NCBI GenBank assembly: GCA_937910305.1
Contig: CALEPS010000182.1
Location: 1 to 24,276, forward strand
Length of the DNA stretch: 24,276 bases
Source of the DNA: an uncultured Bacteroidales bacterium
GTDB taxonomy: Bacteria > Bacteroidota > Bacteroidia > Bacteroidales > Paludibacteraceae
Direction: 5' to 3'
A program made the position numbers and the translations under genes. Shown piece after piece: positions 6,916 to 13,407 of the stretch (its first letter is position 1; the number at the start of each line of letters is the position of its first letter). The notes beneath the pieces were generated by a model. It had not been told where the DNA came from. It ran no database searches and saw only the letters and a list, made by a program, of their open reading frames with translations.

Positions 6916-7864
6916 CACCATCAAGTGTTACGGTAATTACGCACTAAGCCGTCTCGGCTTGGTGCGTTTTACGCATATGCCTACCTTCGTATCCGTTGAG
7001 CCGGCGGCTGTCTGCCAGCTGCGTTGCCCGGAATGCCCGGTTGGGGTTTCTAACTCCTCTCCGGCGGGAAAAGGACGGGCAGGAGTTTCTTCTCCTTACC
7101 TCTCTTTGGAAGTATGGCGTCGGACTTTGGACGAAATAAAACAGTGGGCACTGACGGTGCAGTTCTATTTCCAGGGAGAGCCGTTGCTCAACAGCCATCT
7201 GCCGGCTATGGTTGCGGAGGCGCACCGGGCGGGACTTTATACGATTCTCTCGACGAACGCCCAGGCTCTGACGCCCGAGATGGCGGAAGCGCTCGTCCGG
7301 GCAGGGTTGGACCGCATCATCGTTTCCATGGACGGACTCTCCGAAGAGACCTACAATGCCTACCGGATAGGAGGGAGTCTGGAGAAAACAAAAGCGGCGC
7401 TGAGGTACCTCCGCGAAGCCAAAGAACGCCTGAAGGCATCCACAGTGATCGAACTGCAGTGCCTCCGTCTGCGCACCAATGAACAGGAATGGAAGGCTTT
7501 CAAACAGCAGTATAAATCCCTCGGGGCGGACCGTCTGGTATTCAAGACAGCCCAGTTGTACAATTATGCCGAAGGCCATCCGCTCATGCCTTCCGACCCC
7601 CGTTACAGCCGCTACCGCAAATGGAAAGACGGACTATACCACCGCAAGAGCCTGCGCCGCGGATGCCTCCGCGTATGGAGTGGGGTAGTAGTCACCACAA
7701 CCGGCGAAGTGCTGCCGTGCTGCTACGATAAAAGCCATTCCTATTCCTATGGGAACATTATGGACACACCCTTGGCGGAACTTTTCTCGAACGAAAAAGC
7801 GAGGGCGTTCCGGATGGCTGCCGAACAAGAAAAACCTCAAATTTGTCAAGAATGCTGGAGATAA
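6881..7864 (+). CDS. Radical SAM / SPASM domain protein
   Basis: From ATG 6881 the protein has 327 aa. The radical SAM cluster motif CxxxCxxC is C45, C49, C52 in 'VCQLRCPECPVG'. It is followed by 'FQGEPLLN', 'LSTNA', 'IIVSMDGLSEETY', and a C-terminal SPASM-like cysteine set ('RGCLRVW', 'GEVLPCCYD', 'ICQECW') that could bind an auxiliary Fe-S cluster. The open frame extends further upstream inside rpiB; I chose 6881 because the family has about 30-45 residues before the '(S)VEP..C' segment. Start overlaps rpiB by 35 nt, and the end overlaps the MBL gene by 13 nt. The substrate is unknown and no precursor peptide is visible. Residues about 54-70 ('GVSNSSPAGKGRAGVSSP') look like an inserted repeat. 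Confidence 0.85.
   Translation: MSVVLTKSRCINTIKCYGNYALSRLGLVRFTHMPTFVSVEPAAVCQLRCPECPVGVSNSSPAGKGRAGVSSPYLSLEVWRRTLDEIKQWALTVQFYFQGEPLLNSHLPAMVAEAHRAGLYTILSTNAQALTPEMAEALVRAGLDRIIVSMDGLSEETYNAYRIGGSLEKTKAALRYLREAKERLKASTVIELQCLRLRTNEQEWKAFKQQYKSLGADRLVFKTAQLYNYAEGHPLMPSDPRYSRYRKWKDGLYHRKSLRRGCLRVWSGVVVTTTGEVLPCCYDKSHSYSYGNIMDTPLAELFSNEKARAFRMAAEQEKPQICQECWR
7052..7087 (+). repeat. Palindromic insert inside the radical SAM CDS
   Basis: AACTCCT (7052-7058) and AGGAGTT (7081-7087) form an inverted repeat, preceded by GGTTGGGGTTTC (7039-7050). Similar GGGTGGGGTTTC sequences occur in the hflX insert (from 9488) and the spacer near 13140. It falls right after the Fe-S cysteines, where family members usually have a shorter connector. 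Confidence 0.6.
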
Positions 7865-8481
7865 AATCATTCAACTTCGGTTCTTTCGGAACGAACACGT
7901 ATGTCGTTTCGTCAAAAGCCCAAGCGGGAAATGGCGGGACGGTGCTGCTCGTCGACCCTGCCTGCTCTGACCAATATGAACAACAGGTGCTGTATAATTA
8001 TATAAACTCCCTCTCTTGCGAGGAGGTTTTTATCATCGCTACGCATGGTCATCTCGACCATCTCTGGGGTGCGGCATGGGCGGCAGAGCAATGGCACACG
8101 CCGGTACTCATGCATGAGAAAGACATCCCGATGGCGGAAGCGATGCAGATGCAATACAACCTCTTCGGCATCCGCGCCACACCTCAGCTCTTCCCCGTAG
8201 AACCACTAAACTCTCAACTTTCAACTTTCAACTCTCAACTCTCAATCCTCCACACCCCCGGACATACACCCGGTTCAATCTGTCTGTACTGGCCGAAGGA
8301 GAAAACGCTCCTTTCCGGCGACACGCTCTTTCGCATGGGGTACGGCAGAACGGACCTTCCGGGCGGAGACATGGGGCAACTCATCTCTTCGCTCCAACGG
8401 CTCTTTGAACTGCCGAACGACACAAAAGTTTATCCCGGACATGGGGATTTTACCACTATTGGAGCGGAAAAACGAAGTTAA
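7852..8481 (+). CDS. MBL-fold metallo-hydrolase (glyoxalase II-like)
   Basis: From ATG 7852 the protein has 209 aa. The metal motif HxHxDH is H65, H67, D69, H70 in 'THGHLDHLWG'. Further ligands are the His of 'HTPGHTPGS', the Asp of 'SGDTLF' and the His of 'VYPGHGDF', the order typical of small glyoxalase II-like thioester or ester hydrolases. The frame could start at a TTG at 7843, but ATG 7852 gives the normal N-terminus 'MLEIKSFNFG'. It overlaps the radical SAM stop by 13 nt. A heptamer microsatellite in frame (8212-8246) encodes 'NSQLSTFNSQLS' between two conserved blocks. No clear terminator follows. Confidence 0.92.
   Translation: MLEIKSFNFGSFGTNTYVVSSKAQAGNGGTVLLVDPACSDQYEQQVLYNYINSLSCEEVFIIATHGHLDHLWGAAWAAEQWHTPVLMHEKDIPMAEAMQMQYNLFGIRATPQLFPVEPLNSQLSTFNSQLSILHTPGHTPGSICLYWPKEKTLLSGDTLFRMGYGRTDLPGGDMGQLISSLQRLFELPNDTKVYPGHGDFTTIGAEKRS
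8212..8246 (+). repeat. In-frame heptamer microsatellite in the MBL gene
   Basis: Five 7-bp units of the form AACTYTC run through 8212-8246. They encode 'NSQLSTFNSQLS', a low-complexity insert just before 'ILHTPGHTPG'. Confidence 0.85.
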
Positions 8482-8515
8482 TCGTGCCTTTTTTTTCACT
8501 TTTCTTCAAAAAAAT

Positions 8516-8546
8516 TTGGTAGTCTCGCAAAAAAGCAGTACCTTTG
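8516..8546 (+). promoter_or_regulatory. rpsO promoter
   Basis: TTG at 8516-8518, 20-bp spacer, TACCTTTG at 8539-8546. The 30 bp at 8529-8558, which include the -7 box and the first transcribed bases, are identical to the tRNA-Leu/rpsU promoter on the minus strand (19646-19675). Confidence 0.9.
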
Positions 8547-8548
8547 CA

Positions 8549-8569
8549 CGCTTTTTCTGCGAAAAGGCG
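8549..8569 (+). promoter_or_regulatory. Hairpin at the 5' end of the rpsO leader
   Basis: CGCTTTTT (8549-8556) pairs with AAAAGGCG (8562-8569), with one T.G wobble, around CTGCG. It lies at or next to the expected start of the rpsO transcript. rpsO leaders in several bacteria bind S15 for feedback control; whether this one does is unknown. Confidence 0.5.
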
Positions 8570-8686
8570 AAGTTAATGCCGCGAAGTTGCAATGCCAGAT
8601 TCTGCTTCAGCGGTAATTGTTTAACCCGCATTTGCCAAATGGCTCAATAAATGACCAAATGGTAAATGACCAAATGAAAAAATGGT

Positions 8687-8956
8687 ATGTATTTAACATC
8701 AGAGAAAAAAGCCGAGTTGTTCGCTAAGTACGGCAATGACGCTAAAAACACCGGTTCTGCTGAGAGCCAAATCGCACTCTTTACCTTCCGTATCAACCAC
8801 CTCACCGAGCACCTTAAAAACAACCGCAAGGACTTCGGTACAGAGCGTGCATTGACCGCATTGGTTGGAAAACGCCGCCGCATGCTGGATTATCTGAAGG
8901 CAAAAGACATTGAGCGCTACCGTGCTATCATCAAAGAACTCGGTCTCCGTAAGTAA
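8687..8956 (+). CDS. rpsO: 30S ribosomal protein S15
   Basis: The 89-aa protein is full-length S15 ('GSAESQIALFTFRINHLTEHLK', 'DFGTERALTALVGKRRRMLDYLK', 'RYRAIIKELGLRK'), which binds the 16S rRNA central domain early in 30S assembly. It has its own promoter and a leader of about 135 nt that holds a 5' hairpin and, just before the ATG, repeats of AAATGACC/AAATGG (about 8650-8685). A terminator follows 31 bp after the stop. ATG 8687 gives the family's normal N-terminus 'MYLTSEKK'. Confidence 0.98.
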   Translation: MYLTSEKKAELFAKYGNDAKNTGSAESQIALFTFRINHLTEHLKNNRKDFGTERALTALVGKRRRMLDYLKAKDIERYRAIIKELGLRK

Positions 8957-8987
8957 GCTGAAGGCTGAAAGCCGGCTGCTGAAATCT

Positions 8988-9017
8988 AAAAAATCGTCCA
9001 ATGGGGCGATTTTTTTT
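8988..9017 (+). terminator. rpsO terminator, fused to the next promoter
   Basis: AAAAAATCG (8988-8996) pairs with CGATTTTTT (9007-9015). TCC/GGG extends it around an AATG loop, and the T run continues to 9017. The end of this T run supplies the TTG (9016-9018) of the hflX promoter. Confidence 0.92.
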
Positions 9018-9046
9018 GCATATGTCATTTTTTTTTACTACCTTTG
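9016..9046 (+). promoter_or_regulatory. hflX promoter
   Basis: TTG at 9016-9018, 20-bp spacer, TACCTTTG at 9039-9046. The 5' UTR is about 42 nt. The -33 element overlaps the rpsO terminator T tract. Confidence 0.88.
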
Positions 9047-9094
9047 TGCCCAAAATATCTGAATGCTGATAGCAGATAGCTGACAGCCCCGTTT

Positions 9095-10498
9095 ATGATA
9101 GAAATCAAACCTTATATAGAGCACGCGGTTTTGGTAGGATTGATAACGCCGAGCCAGCCGGAGGAGAAGACGAAGGAGTATCTGGACGAACTCGCGTTTT
9201 TGGCGGACACGCATGGTATAGTGCCCGTCAAGCGTTTCACGCAACGTCTCGACCAGCCCAACACTTCTACCTATGTGGGCGAAGGCAAACTGGAGGAGAT
9301 CAGGCAGTACATCGTAGCCCGCGAACAAAATCAGTCTGTCAGTCCGAAGGATGGTCTGTATTCTGTCAGTGAAACGGTCTGTACTCCTATAGATATCGTG
9401 ATTTTTGATGACGAGTTGAGCCCTCGCCAGATACGCAACTTGGAGAAAGAACTGAACAAAAAAGTCCCCTCCCCTGAGGGGAGGTCGGGTGGGGTTTCTT
9501 CCCCCGTCCGCGTCATCGACCGTACAATCCTTATTTTAGAGATCTTTCTGCAGCGCGCACAGACGTCGTATGCGAAGACGCAGGTGGAGATGGCGCACCT
9601 GCAGTACATGCTTCCGCGCCTGACGAGGATGTGGAGCCACCTTGACCGGCAACGCGGTGGCGGAGGCACCAACCGAGGTATGGGTGAAACGCAGATAGAA
9701 GCCGACAAACGTGTCATCGGGCAGCGTATAGCGCTTCTACGCGAACAACTCAAGACCATCGACAAACAGATGGCGACGCAGCGGCAGCACCGCGGCAAGA
9801 TGGTGCGCGTCGCGCTCGTCGGATATACTAACGTAGGCAAATCTACCATCATGAACCTCCTCTCCAAATCCGATGTGTTTGCGGAGAACAAACTGTTTGC
9901 TACGCTGGACACAACGGTGCGGAAGGTCACGATTGAAAACCTGCCGTTCCTGCTGTCCGACACCGTCGGCTTCATCCGCAAACTGCCTCACCATCTGGTA
10001 GAGTCGTTCAAATCGACGCTGGACGAAGTGCGCGAAGCGGACCTGCTGATCCATGTAGTGGATATATCGCACCCGAATTTCGAGGAGCAGTACGAAGTGG
10101 TGGAACAAACTGTCAATGAAATAATAACCTCACCCCAACCCTCTCCACAAGAGAGGGAGAGTAAGAAGGATCGCAAGCCATGGGAACGTGTCTCCTCCCT
10201 TGAGGGGAGGCGGGGAGGGGGTTCAATCCCCCGCATCGTCGTTTTCAACAAGATAGACAATTTCACCTATACGCCGAAAGAGGAGGATGACCTGACGCCC
10301 GTGACACGGGAGAACTACTCGCTTGCTGATTTGGAGAAGACTTGGATGGCGCGGCTTGGCGAGGACTGCATCTTTATCTCTGCGCGGAACAAAGAGAACA
10401 TAGACGCGCTTCGTGCGCTTATGTACGACCGCATCAAGGCGATCCATGTGAAGCGCTACCCGTATAACGACTTCCTCTTCCAAAACTACGAGGAATAA
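9095..10498 (+). CDS. hflX: GTPase HflX (ribosome-splitting factor) with three inserts
   Basis: The 467-aa protein is HflX, a GTPase that binds the 50S subunit and splits stalled or heat-damaged ribosomes. The N-terminal HflX domain includes 'TSTYVGEGKLEEI' and 'FDDELSPRQIRNLEKEL'; the glycine-rich linker is 'RGGGGTNRGMGETQIEADKR'. The G domain has G1 'GYTNVGKS' (243-250), G3 'DTVGF' (289-293) and G4 'NKID' (385-388). It is longer than usual because of extra segments with repeat-like DNA: residues about 77-96 ('SVSPKDGLYSVSETV'), about 124-137 ('VPSPEGRSGGVSSP') and about 346-378 ('TSPQPSPQERES...'). The first lies before 'IDIVIFDDEL', the second before 'RVIDRT', the third just before 'IVVFNKID', all loop positions. 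hpt follows 46 bp later. Confidence 0.95.
   Translation: MIEIKPYIEHAVLVGLITPSQPEEKTKEYLDELAFLADTHGIVPVKRFTQRLDQPNTSTYVGEGKLEEIRQYIVAREQNQSVSPKDGLYSVSETVCTPIDIVIFDDELSPRQIRNLEKELNKKVPSPEGRSGGVSSPVRVIDRTILILEIFLQRAQTSYAKTQVEMAHLQYMLPRLTRMWSHLDRQRGGGGTNRGMGETQIEADKRVIGQRIALLREQLKTIDKQMATQRQHRGKMVRVALVGYTNVGKSTIMNLLSKSDVFAENKLFATLDTTVRKVTIENLPFLLSDTVGFIRKLPHHLVESFKSTLDEVREADLLIHVVDISHPNFEEQYEVVEQTVNEIITSPQPSPQERESKKDRKPWERVSSLEGRRGGGSIPRIVVFNKIDNFTYTPKEEDDLTPVTRENYSLADLEKTWMARLGEDCIFISARNKENIDALRALMYDRIKAIHVKRYPYNDFLFQNYEE
9353..9386 (+). repeat. 34-bp dispersed repeat, copy in hflX
   Basis: This 34-bp sequence (GGTCTGTAYTCTGTCAG followed by YGRARCGGTCTGTACTC) matches 18514-18547 inside tcdA with four differences, all transitions. 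It encodes 'GLYSVSETVC'. Confidence 0.85.
9464..9507 (+). repeat. Palindromic insert 1 in hflX
   Basis: CCTCCCCT (9468-9475) and AGGGGAGG (9477-9484) form a hairpin, followed by a GGGTGGGGTTTC block. It encodes 'VPSPEGRSGGVSSP' between 'NLEKELNKK' and 'VRVIDRT', blocks that are nearly adjacent in HflX proteins. Confidence 0.85.
10129..10230 (+). repeat. Palindromic insert 2 in hflX (two hairpins)
   Basis: The left hairpin is CCCTCTC/GAGAGGG (10139-10157); the right hairpin is CCTCCC/GGGAGG (10194-10210), followed by a G-rich block. About 33 codons are added just before the G4 strand 'RIVVFNKID'. Confidence 0.85.
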
Positions 10499-10500
10499 AT

Positions 10501-10540
10501 CTTCAAATCTTCAAATTTTCAAATCTTCAAATTTTCAAAT
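10501..10540 (+). repeat. Octamer microsatellite in the hflX-hpt spacer
   Basis: Five 8-bp units of YTTCAAAT fill almost the whole 46-bp spacer. No promoter is visible in it, so hpt is probably cotranscribed with hflX. Confidence 0.9.
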
Positions 10541-10544
10541 ACAT

Positions 10545-11087
10545 ATGCGTAGCATTATTGAACAAGGACACACGTTTGAAGAATGGCTCACCGCCGGGCA
10601 GATTGCTGCCGACGTGAAGCAAGTAGGTCAACAGATCCGTCGTGACTATGAGGACAAAGAGCCGCTCTTTGTCATCGTGCTCAACGGTGCATTTGTCTTT
10701 GCCGCGGATCTCATCCGTGCGCTGGACGGCCTCCGTTGCGAGCAGACCTTCATACGCGTCAGCTCCTATTGGGGCATGTCTTCTACGGGCCAGTTGGAGT
10801 TCATCGTCCCTCTCCAGCAGGTCGTGGAGAACCGCGATGTCATCATCGTGGAGGATATAGTGGATACCGGTCTGACGATCCACCAGCTCAAGGCGCATCT
10901 CCGCGGGCTCGGGGCTTCTTCAGTACGAGTAGCTACAATGCTCTTCAAATCCAACAAACTGGAGTATGAGGATGCCAAACCCGATTATGTAGGACACGAG
11001 GTAACGGATGAGTTTGTGATCGGGTACGGACTCGACTTCGACGGCTTCCACCGTAACCTCGATGCTATCTATAAAGTGAAAAAATAA
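10545..11087 (+). CDS. hpt: Hypoxanthine phosphoribosyltransferase
   Basis: The 180-aa protein converts hypoxanthine or guanine plus PRPP to IMP or GMP (purine salvage, cytosol). Type I PRTase motifs are visible: 'VLNGAFVFAADL' (pyrophosphate loop), the flexible loop 'RVSSYWGMSSTG', the PRPP motif 'VEDIVDTGLTI' (102-112) and the C-terminal 'DEFVIGYGLDFDGFHRN'. The length is normal. It lies between hflX and the phosphohexomutase gene; both spacers are microsatellites. Confidence 0.95.
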   Translation: MRSIIEQGHTFEEWLTAGQIAADVKQVGQQIRRDYEDKEPLFVIVLNGAFVFAADLIRALDGLRCEQTFIRVSSYWGMSSTGQLEFIVPLQQVVENRDVIIVEDIVDTGLTIHQLKAHLRGLGASSVRVATMLFKSNKLEYEDAKPDYVGHEVTDEFVIGYGLDFDGFHRNLDAIYKVKK

Positions 11088-11120
11088 TTTTTAATTTATA
11101 ATTTATAATTTTTAATTCAT
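11088..11120 (+). repeat. AT-rich heptamer microsatellite before the phosphohexomutase gene
   Basis: Units of about 7 bp (TTTTAAT, TTATAAT, TTATAAT, TTTTAAT) fill the 41-bp spacer. A related TTAATTT array lies at about 13376-13407. Confidence 0.85.
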
Positions 11121-11128
11121 TAAATGCC

Positions 11129-12910
11129 ATGAACGAAGAATTGAAAAAAGTAATGGAGGTTGCCGAGGTATGGACCAAGGAACCTTTTGATGCGGAGACC
11201 CGCGCACAAGTGAAAGCGATGATGGAGGCGGAGGACAAGACCGCACTCATCGATGCTTTCTACCGCACTCTGGAGTTCGGTACCGGAGGTCTGCGCGGTA
11301 TTATGGGTCCGGGCACGAACCGTATGAACAAATACATCGTAGCCATGGCTACCCAGGGTTATGCCAACTATATGCTGAAAGTGCAGAAAGAGGGTGGTTT
11401 TGAGCACGTGCAGGACGGCCGCGTAGCGGTTGTAGTAGGTCACGACTGCCGTAATAACGGACGTATGTTCGCAGAGACGGTTGCCAATATCTTCTCTGCC
11501 AACGGCATCAAGGTCTATCTGTTCGAGTCACTGCGTCCGACGCCGGAGGTGTCTTTCGCCATCCGTCATCTCAAATGTCAGGGCGGTGTGAACGTGACGG
11601 CTTCCCACAACCCGAAAGAGTACAACGGCTACAAAGCATACTGGGAGGACGGCTCGCAGGTGCTCCAGCCGCATGACCAGGGTATCATCGACGAAGTAAA
11701 CAAAGTGACCCTCGCGGATGTCAAATGGGAGGCAAACAAAGACCTCATCGAGATCATCGGCGGCGAGATGGACTACGACTACATGATGGCGGTTAAGTCC
11801 GTTATGATCGACCAGGATACCATCCTCCGTCAGAAAGACCTCAATATCGTTTATACCCCGATGCACGGTGCCGGACGTCAAATTGTACCGATGTGCCTCC
11901 GCAGCTGGGGATTCCAGAACATCCACGTAGTGCCCGAGCAGATGGTCATTGACGGTAATTTCCCGACTGTCGTTTCCCCGAACCCGGAGAACGCTGAGGC
12001 AATGACCCTCGGTATGAAGTTAGGCACCAAGCTGGGTGCCGACCTGGTGATTGCTTCCGACCCGGACGCGGACCGTATTGCGATTGTCTGCCGTAACGAC
12101 AAGGGCGAGTGGGTCATCATCAACGGCAACCAGACCAACATCATGTACCACTACTACATCATCAACAACATGAAGCGTCTGGGCAAGTTCCGCGATGATA
12201 TGTATATCGTCAAGACCATCGTTACCTCCGAACTCATCCGCAAGATCGCGGACGCGCAGGGTGTTACCCTCACCGACGAATACACAGGCTTCAAGTGGAT
12301 TGCCAACCGTATCCGTATGTGGGAAGGCAAGCGTAAGTATATCGGTGGTGGTGAGGAGTCCTTCGGCTTCCTGCCGTATGACGCTGTCCGCGATAAATGT
12401 TCGCCTTCGGCTATCTGCCTTATCTGCGAGATCGCAGCCTACGCCAAGGACAACGGCATGACCCTCTATGACTACCTCCTCAAGATATACGAGGACTACG
12501 GTTTCCAGCGTGAGACGACTATCAATGTCGTTCGTCCGGGCAAGACCGGCGCCGAGGAGATCCAGCAGATGATGAAGGACTACCGCGCTAACGCACCGAA
12601 AGAGATTGCAGGCGAGAAAGTGGTCAAGATCAAAGACTTCAAGCTCCTCGAACAGAAGAAATTGGTAAATGGTAAATGGGAAAATGAGAAAATAGAAATG
12701 CCGTTGAACGCTACTTCGAACGTACTCCAGTACTTCACGGAGGGCGGTTTGAAGGTGTCTGTCCGCCCGTCGGGTACGGAGCCGAAGATCAAGTTCTATT
12801 TCGAGATTCCGGTCAAGAGCGGCAAGCCGTTCACCGGTGCCGACTACGAGCGTTGTACCGCCGAAGCCGAAGCCCGTGTACCGGAGATCAAGAAATCCCT
12901 CGGACTATAA
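11129..12910 (+). CDS. Phospho-sugar mutase (phosphoglucomutase/phosphomannomutase family)
   Basis: The 593-aa protein belongs to the alpha-D-phosphohexomutase superfamily (PGM2-like branch by length and sequence). All four active-site signatures are present: phosphoserine loop 'TASHNP' with S159, metal loop 'DPDADR' (311-316), sugar loop 'GGGEESFGF' (406-414) and phosphate loop 'RPSGTEPK' (546-553). It should interconvert glucose 1- and 6-phosphate or the mannose equivalents. Residues about 512-523 ('LVNGKWENEKIE') are encoded by an AAATGG-rich microsatellite. A strong terminator lies about 80 bp downstream. Confidence 0.94.
   Translation: MNEELKKVMEVAEVWTKEPFDAETRAQVKAMMEAEDKTALIDAFYRTLEFGTGGLRGIMGPGTNRMNKYIVAMATQGYANYMLKVQKEGGFEHVQDGRVAVVVGHDCRNNGRMFAETVANIFSANGIKVYLFESLRPTPEVSFAIRHLKCQGGVNVTASHNPKEYNGYKAYWEDGSQVLQPHDQGIIDEVNKVTLADVKWEANKDLIEIIGGEMDYDYMMAVKSVMIDQDTILRQKDLNIVYTPMHGAGRQIVPMCLRSWGFQNIHVVPEQMVIDGNFPTVVSPNPENAEAMTLGMKLGTKLGADLVIASDPDADRIAIVCRNDKGEWVIINGNQTNIMYHYYIINNMKRLGKFRDDMYIVKTIVTSELIRKIADAQGVTLTDEYTGFKWIANRIRMWEGKRKYIGGGEESFGFLPYDAVRDKCSPSAICLICEIAAYAKDNGMTLYDYLLKIYEDYGFQRETTINVVRPGKTGAEEIQQMMKDYRANAPKEIAGEKVVKIKDFKLLEQKKLVNGKWENEKIEMPLNATSNVLQYFTEGGLKVSVRPSGTEPKIKFYFEIPVKSGKPFTGADYERCTAEAEARVPEIKKSLGL
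12661..12697 (+). repeat. In-frame AAATGG-type microsatellite in the phosphohexomutase gene
   Basis: The run TTGGTAAATGGTAAATGGGAAAATGAGAAAATAG (split here: 12664-12697) resembles the AAATGACC/AAATGG repeat before rpsO (8650-8685). It encodes 'VNGKWENEKI' between two conserved blocks. Confidence 0.65.
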
Positions 12911-12914
12911 GGAC

Positions 12915-12971
12915 GACTAAGATACTAAGGTTCTAGTATCCTAGTATCCTAGTATCCTAGGTCTCTTAGTC
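12915..12971 (+). repeat. CTAGTATC octamer array inside an inverted repeat
   Basis: CTAGTATC occurs at 12933-12940, 12941-12948 and 12949-12956, then CTAG. The array is flanked by GACTAAGA (12915-12922) and its reverse complement TCTTAGTC (12964-12971). Confidence 0.85.
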
Positions 12972-12991
12972 TCCCTATCCTTTTATAAAAT

Positions 12992-13022
12992 AAGGTACGC
13001 GCACCCGCGCGTACCTTTTTTC
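12992..13022 (+). terminator. Terminator of the hflX-hpt-mutase unit
   Basis: An 11-bp perfect stem, AAGGTACGCGC (12992-13002) with GCGCGTACCTT (13007-13017), closes an ACCC loop and is followed by a T run. Confidence 0.92.
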
Positions 13023-13059
13023 GTGCCCTGCCTCCGTGGCATCTCTCTTGCTCCCGCTT

Positions 13060-13160
13060 CTTCTCCTTTTCTCCTCCCTTGTGGGGTGAAGAGCTCCGCT
13101 CGATCGAGCGTCCTGTGGACGGTCGTAGAACTCCTTTTGGGTGGGGTTTCCTTCCCCTTT
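13060..13160. repeat. Palindrome-rich element related to the hflX inserts
   Basis: It starts with CTCCTCCCTTGTGGGG, contains the 14-bp palindrome CGCTCGATCGAGCG (13097-13110) and GTCC/GGAC (13110-13120), and ends with GGGTGGGGTTTCCTTCCCC. The end matches the right part of the hflX insert at 9464-9507 (GGGTGGGGTTTCTTCCCCC). This is an intergenic copy of the same element type. Confidence 0.6.
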
Positions 13161-13164
13161 GCCC

Positions 13165-13371
13165 TTTTGTCCCCTTCTCGCGCATTTTTGCGCGAGCCCT
13201 TACTTTGTTCATTGCGTCTGGATTTTATCCGGACACGGCTCCGCCTTCTTGTATGTCTGTTTCCGGCGGATTGTATCCGCCGCCTTTCTTTTGTTCCCTT
13301 CTCGCGCATTTTTGCGCGAGCCCTTACTTTGTTCATTGCGTCCGGATTTTATCCGGACACGGCTTCGCCGT
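13165..13371. repeat. Hairpin array 1 with a 69-bp direct repeat
   Basis: The 69 bp at 13172-13240 recur at 13296-13364 with one difference. Hairpins in order: CTCGCGCA/TGCGCGAG (13177-13196), TCtGGAT/ATCCgGA (13217-13233), GGCGGAT/ATCCGCC with loop TGT (13265-13281), CTCGCGCA/TGCGCGAG (13301-13320), TCCGGAT/ATCCGGA with loop TTT (13341-13357) and ACGGC/GCCGT (13359-13371). The array lies downstream of the minus-strand gene 13388-13789. Small basic open frames on the minus strand (starting 'MNKVRARAKMREKGTK') are by-products of the repeat. Confidence 0.9.
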
Positions 13372-13375
13372 CATT

Positions 13376-13407
13376 AATTCGTAATTTTTAATTTTTAATT
13401 TTTAATT
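13376..13407 (+). repeat. TTAATTT heptamer array at the 3' end of the 13388 gene
   Basis: About four 7-bp units (GTAATTT, TTAATTT, TTAATTT, TTAATTC) span 13381-13408 and reach into the last codons of the minus-strand gene ('ELKIKN'). Confidence 0.8.

Noticed and set aside
6881..8481. Radical SAM plus MBL pair as a RiPP or cofactor biosynthesis system
   Set aside because: The genes are coupled, but no precursor peptide, transporter or other maturation gene is visible, so the idea lacks support.
12949..13336. Small basic minus-strand frames starting 'MNKVRARAKMREKGTK' as real repeated proteins
   Set aside because: The two copies follow from the 69-bp direct repeat and its hairpins; they diverge at once outside it, have no promoter of their own and no recognised domain.
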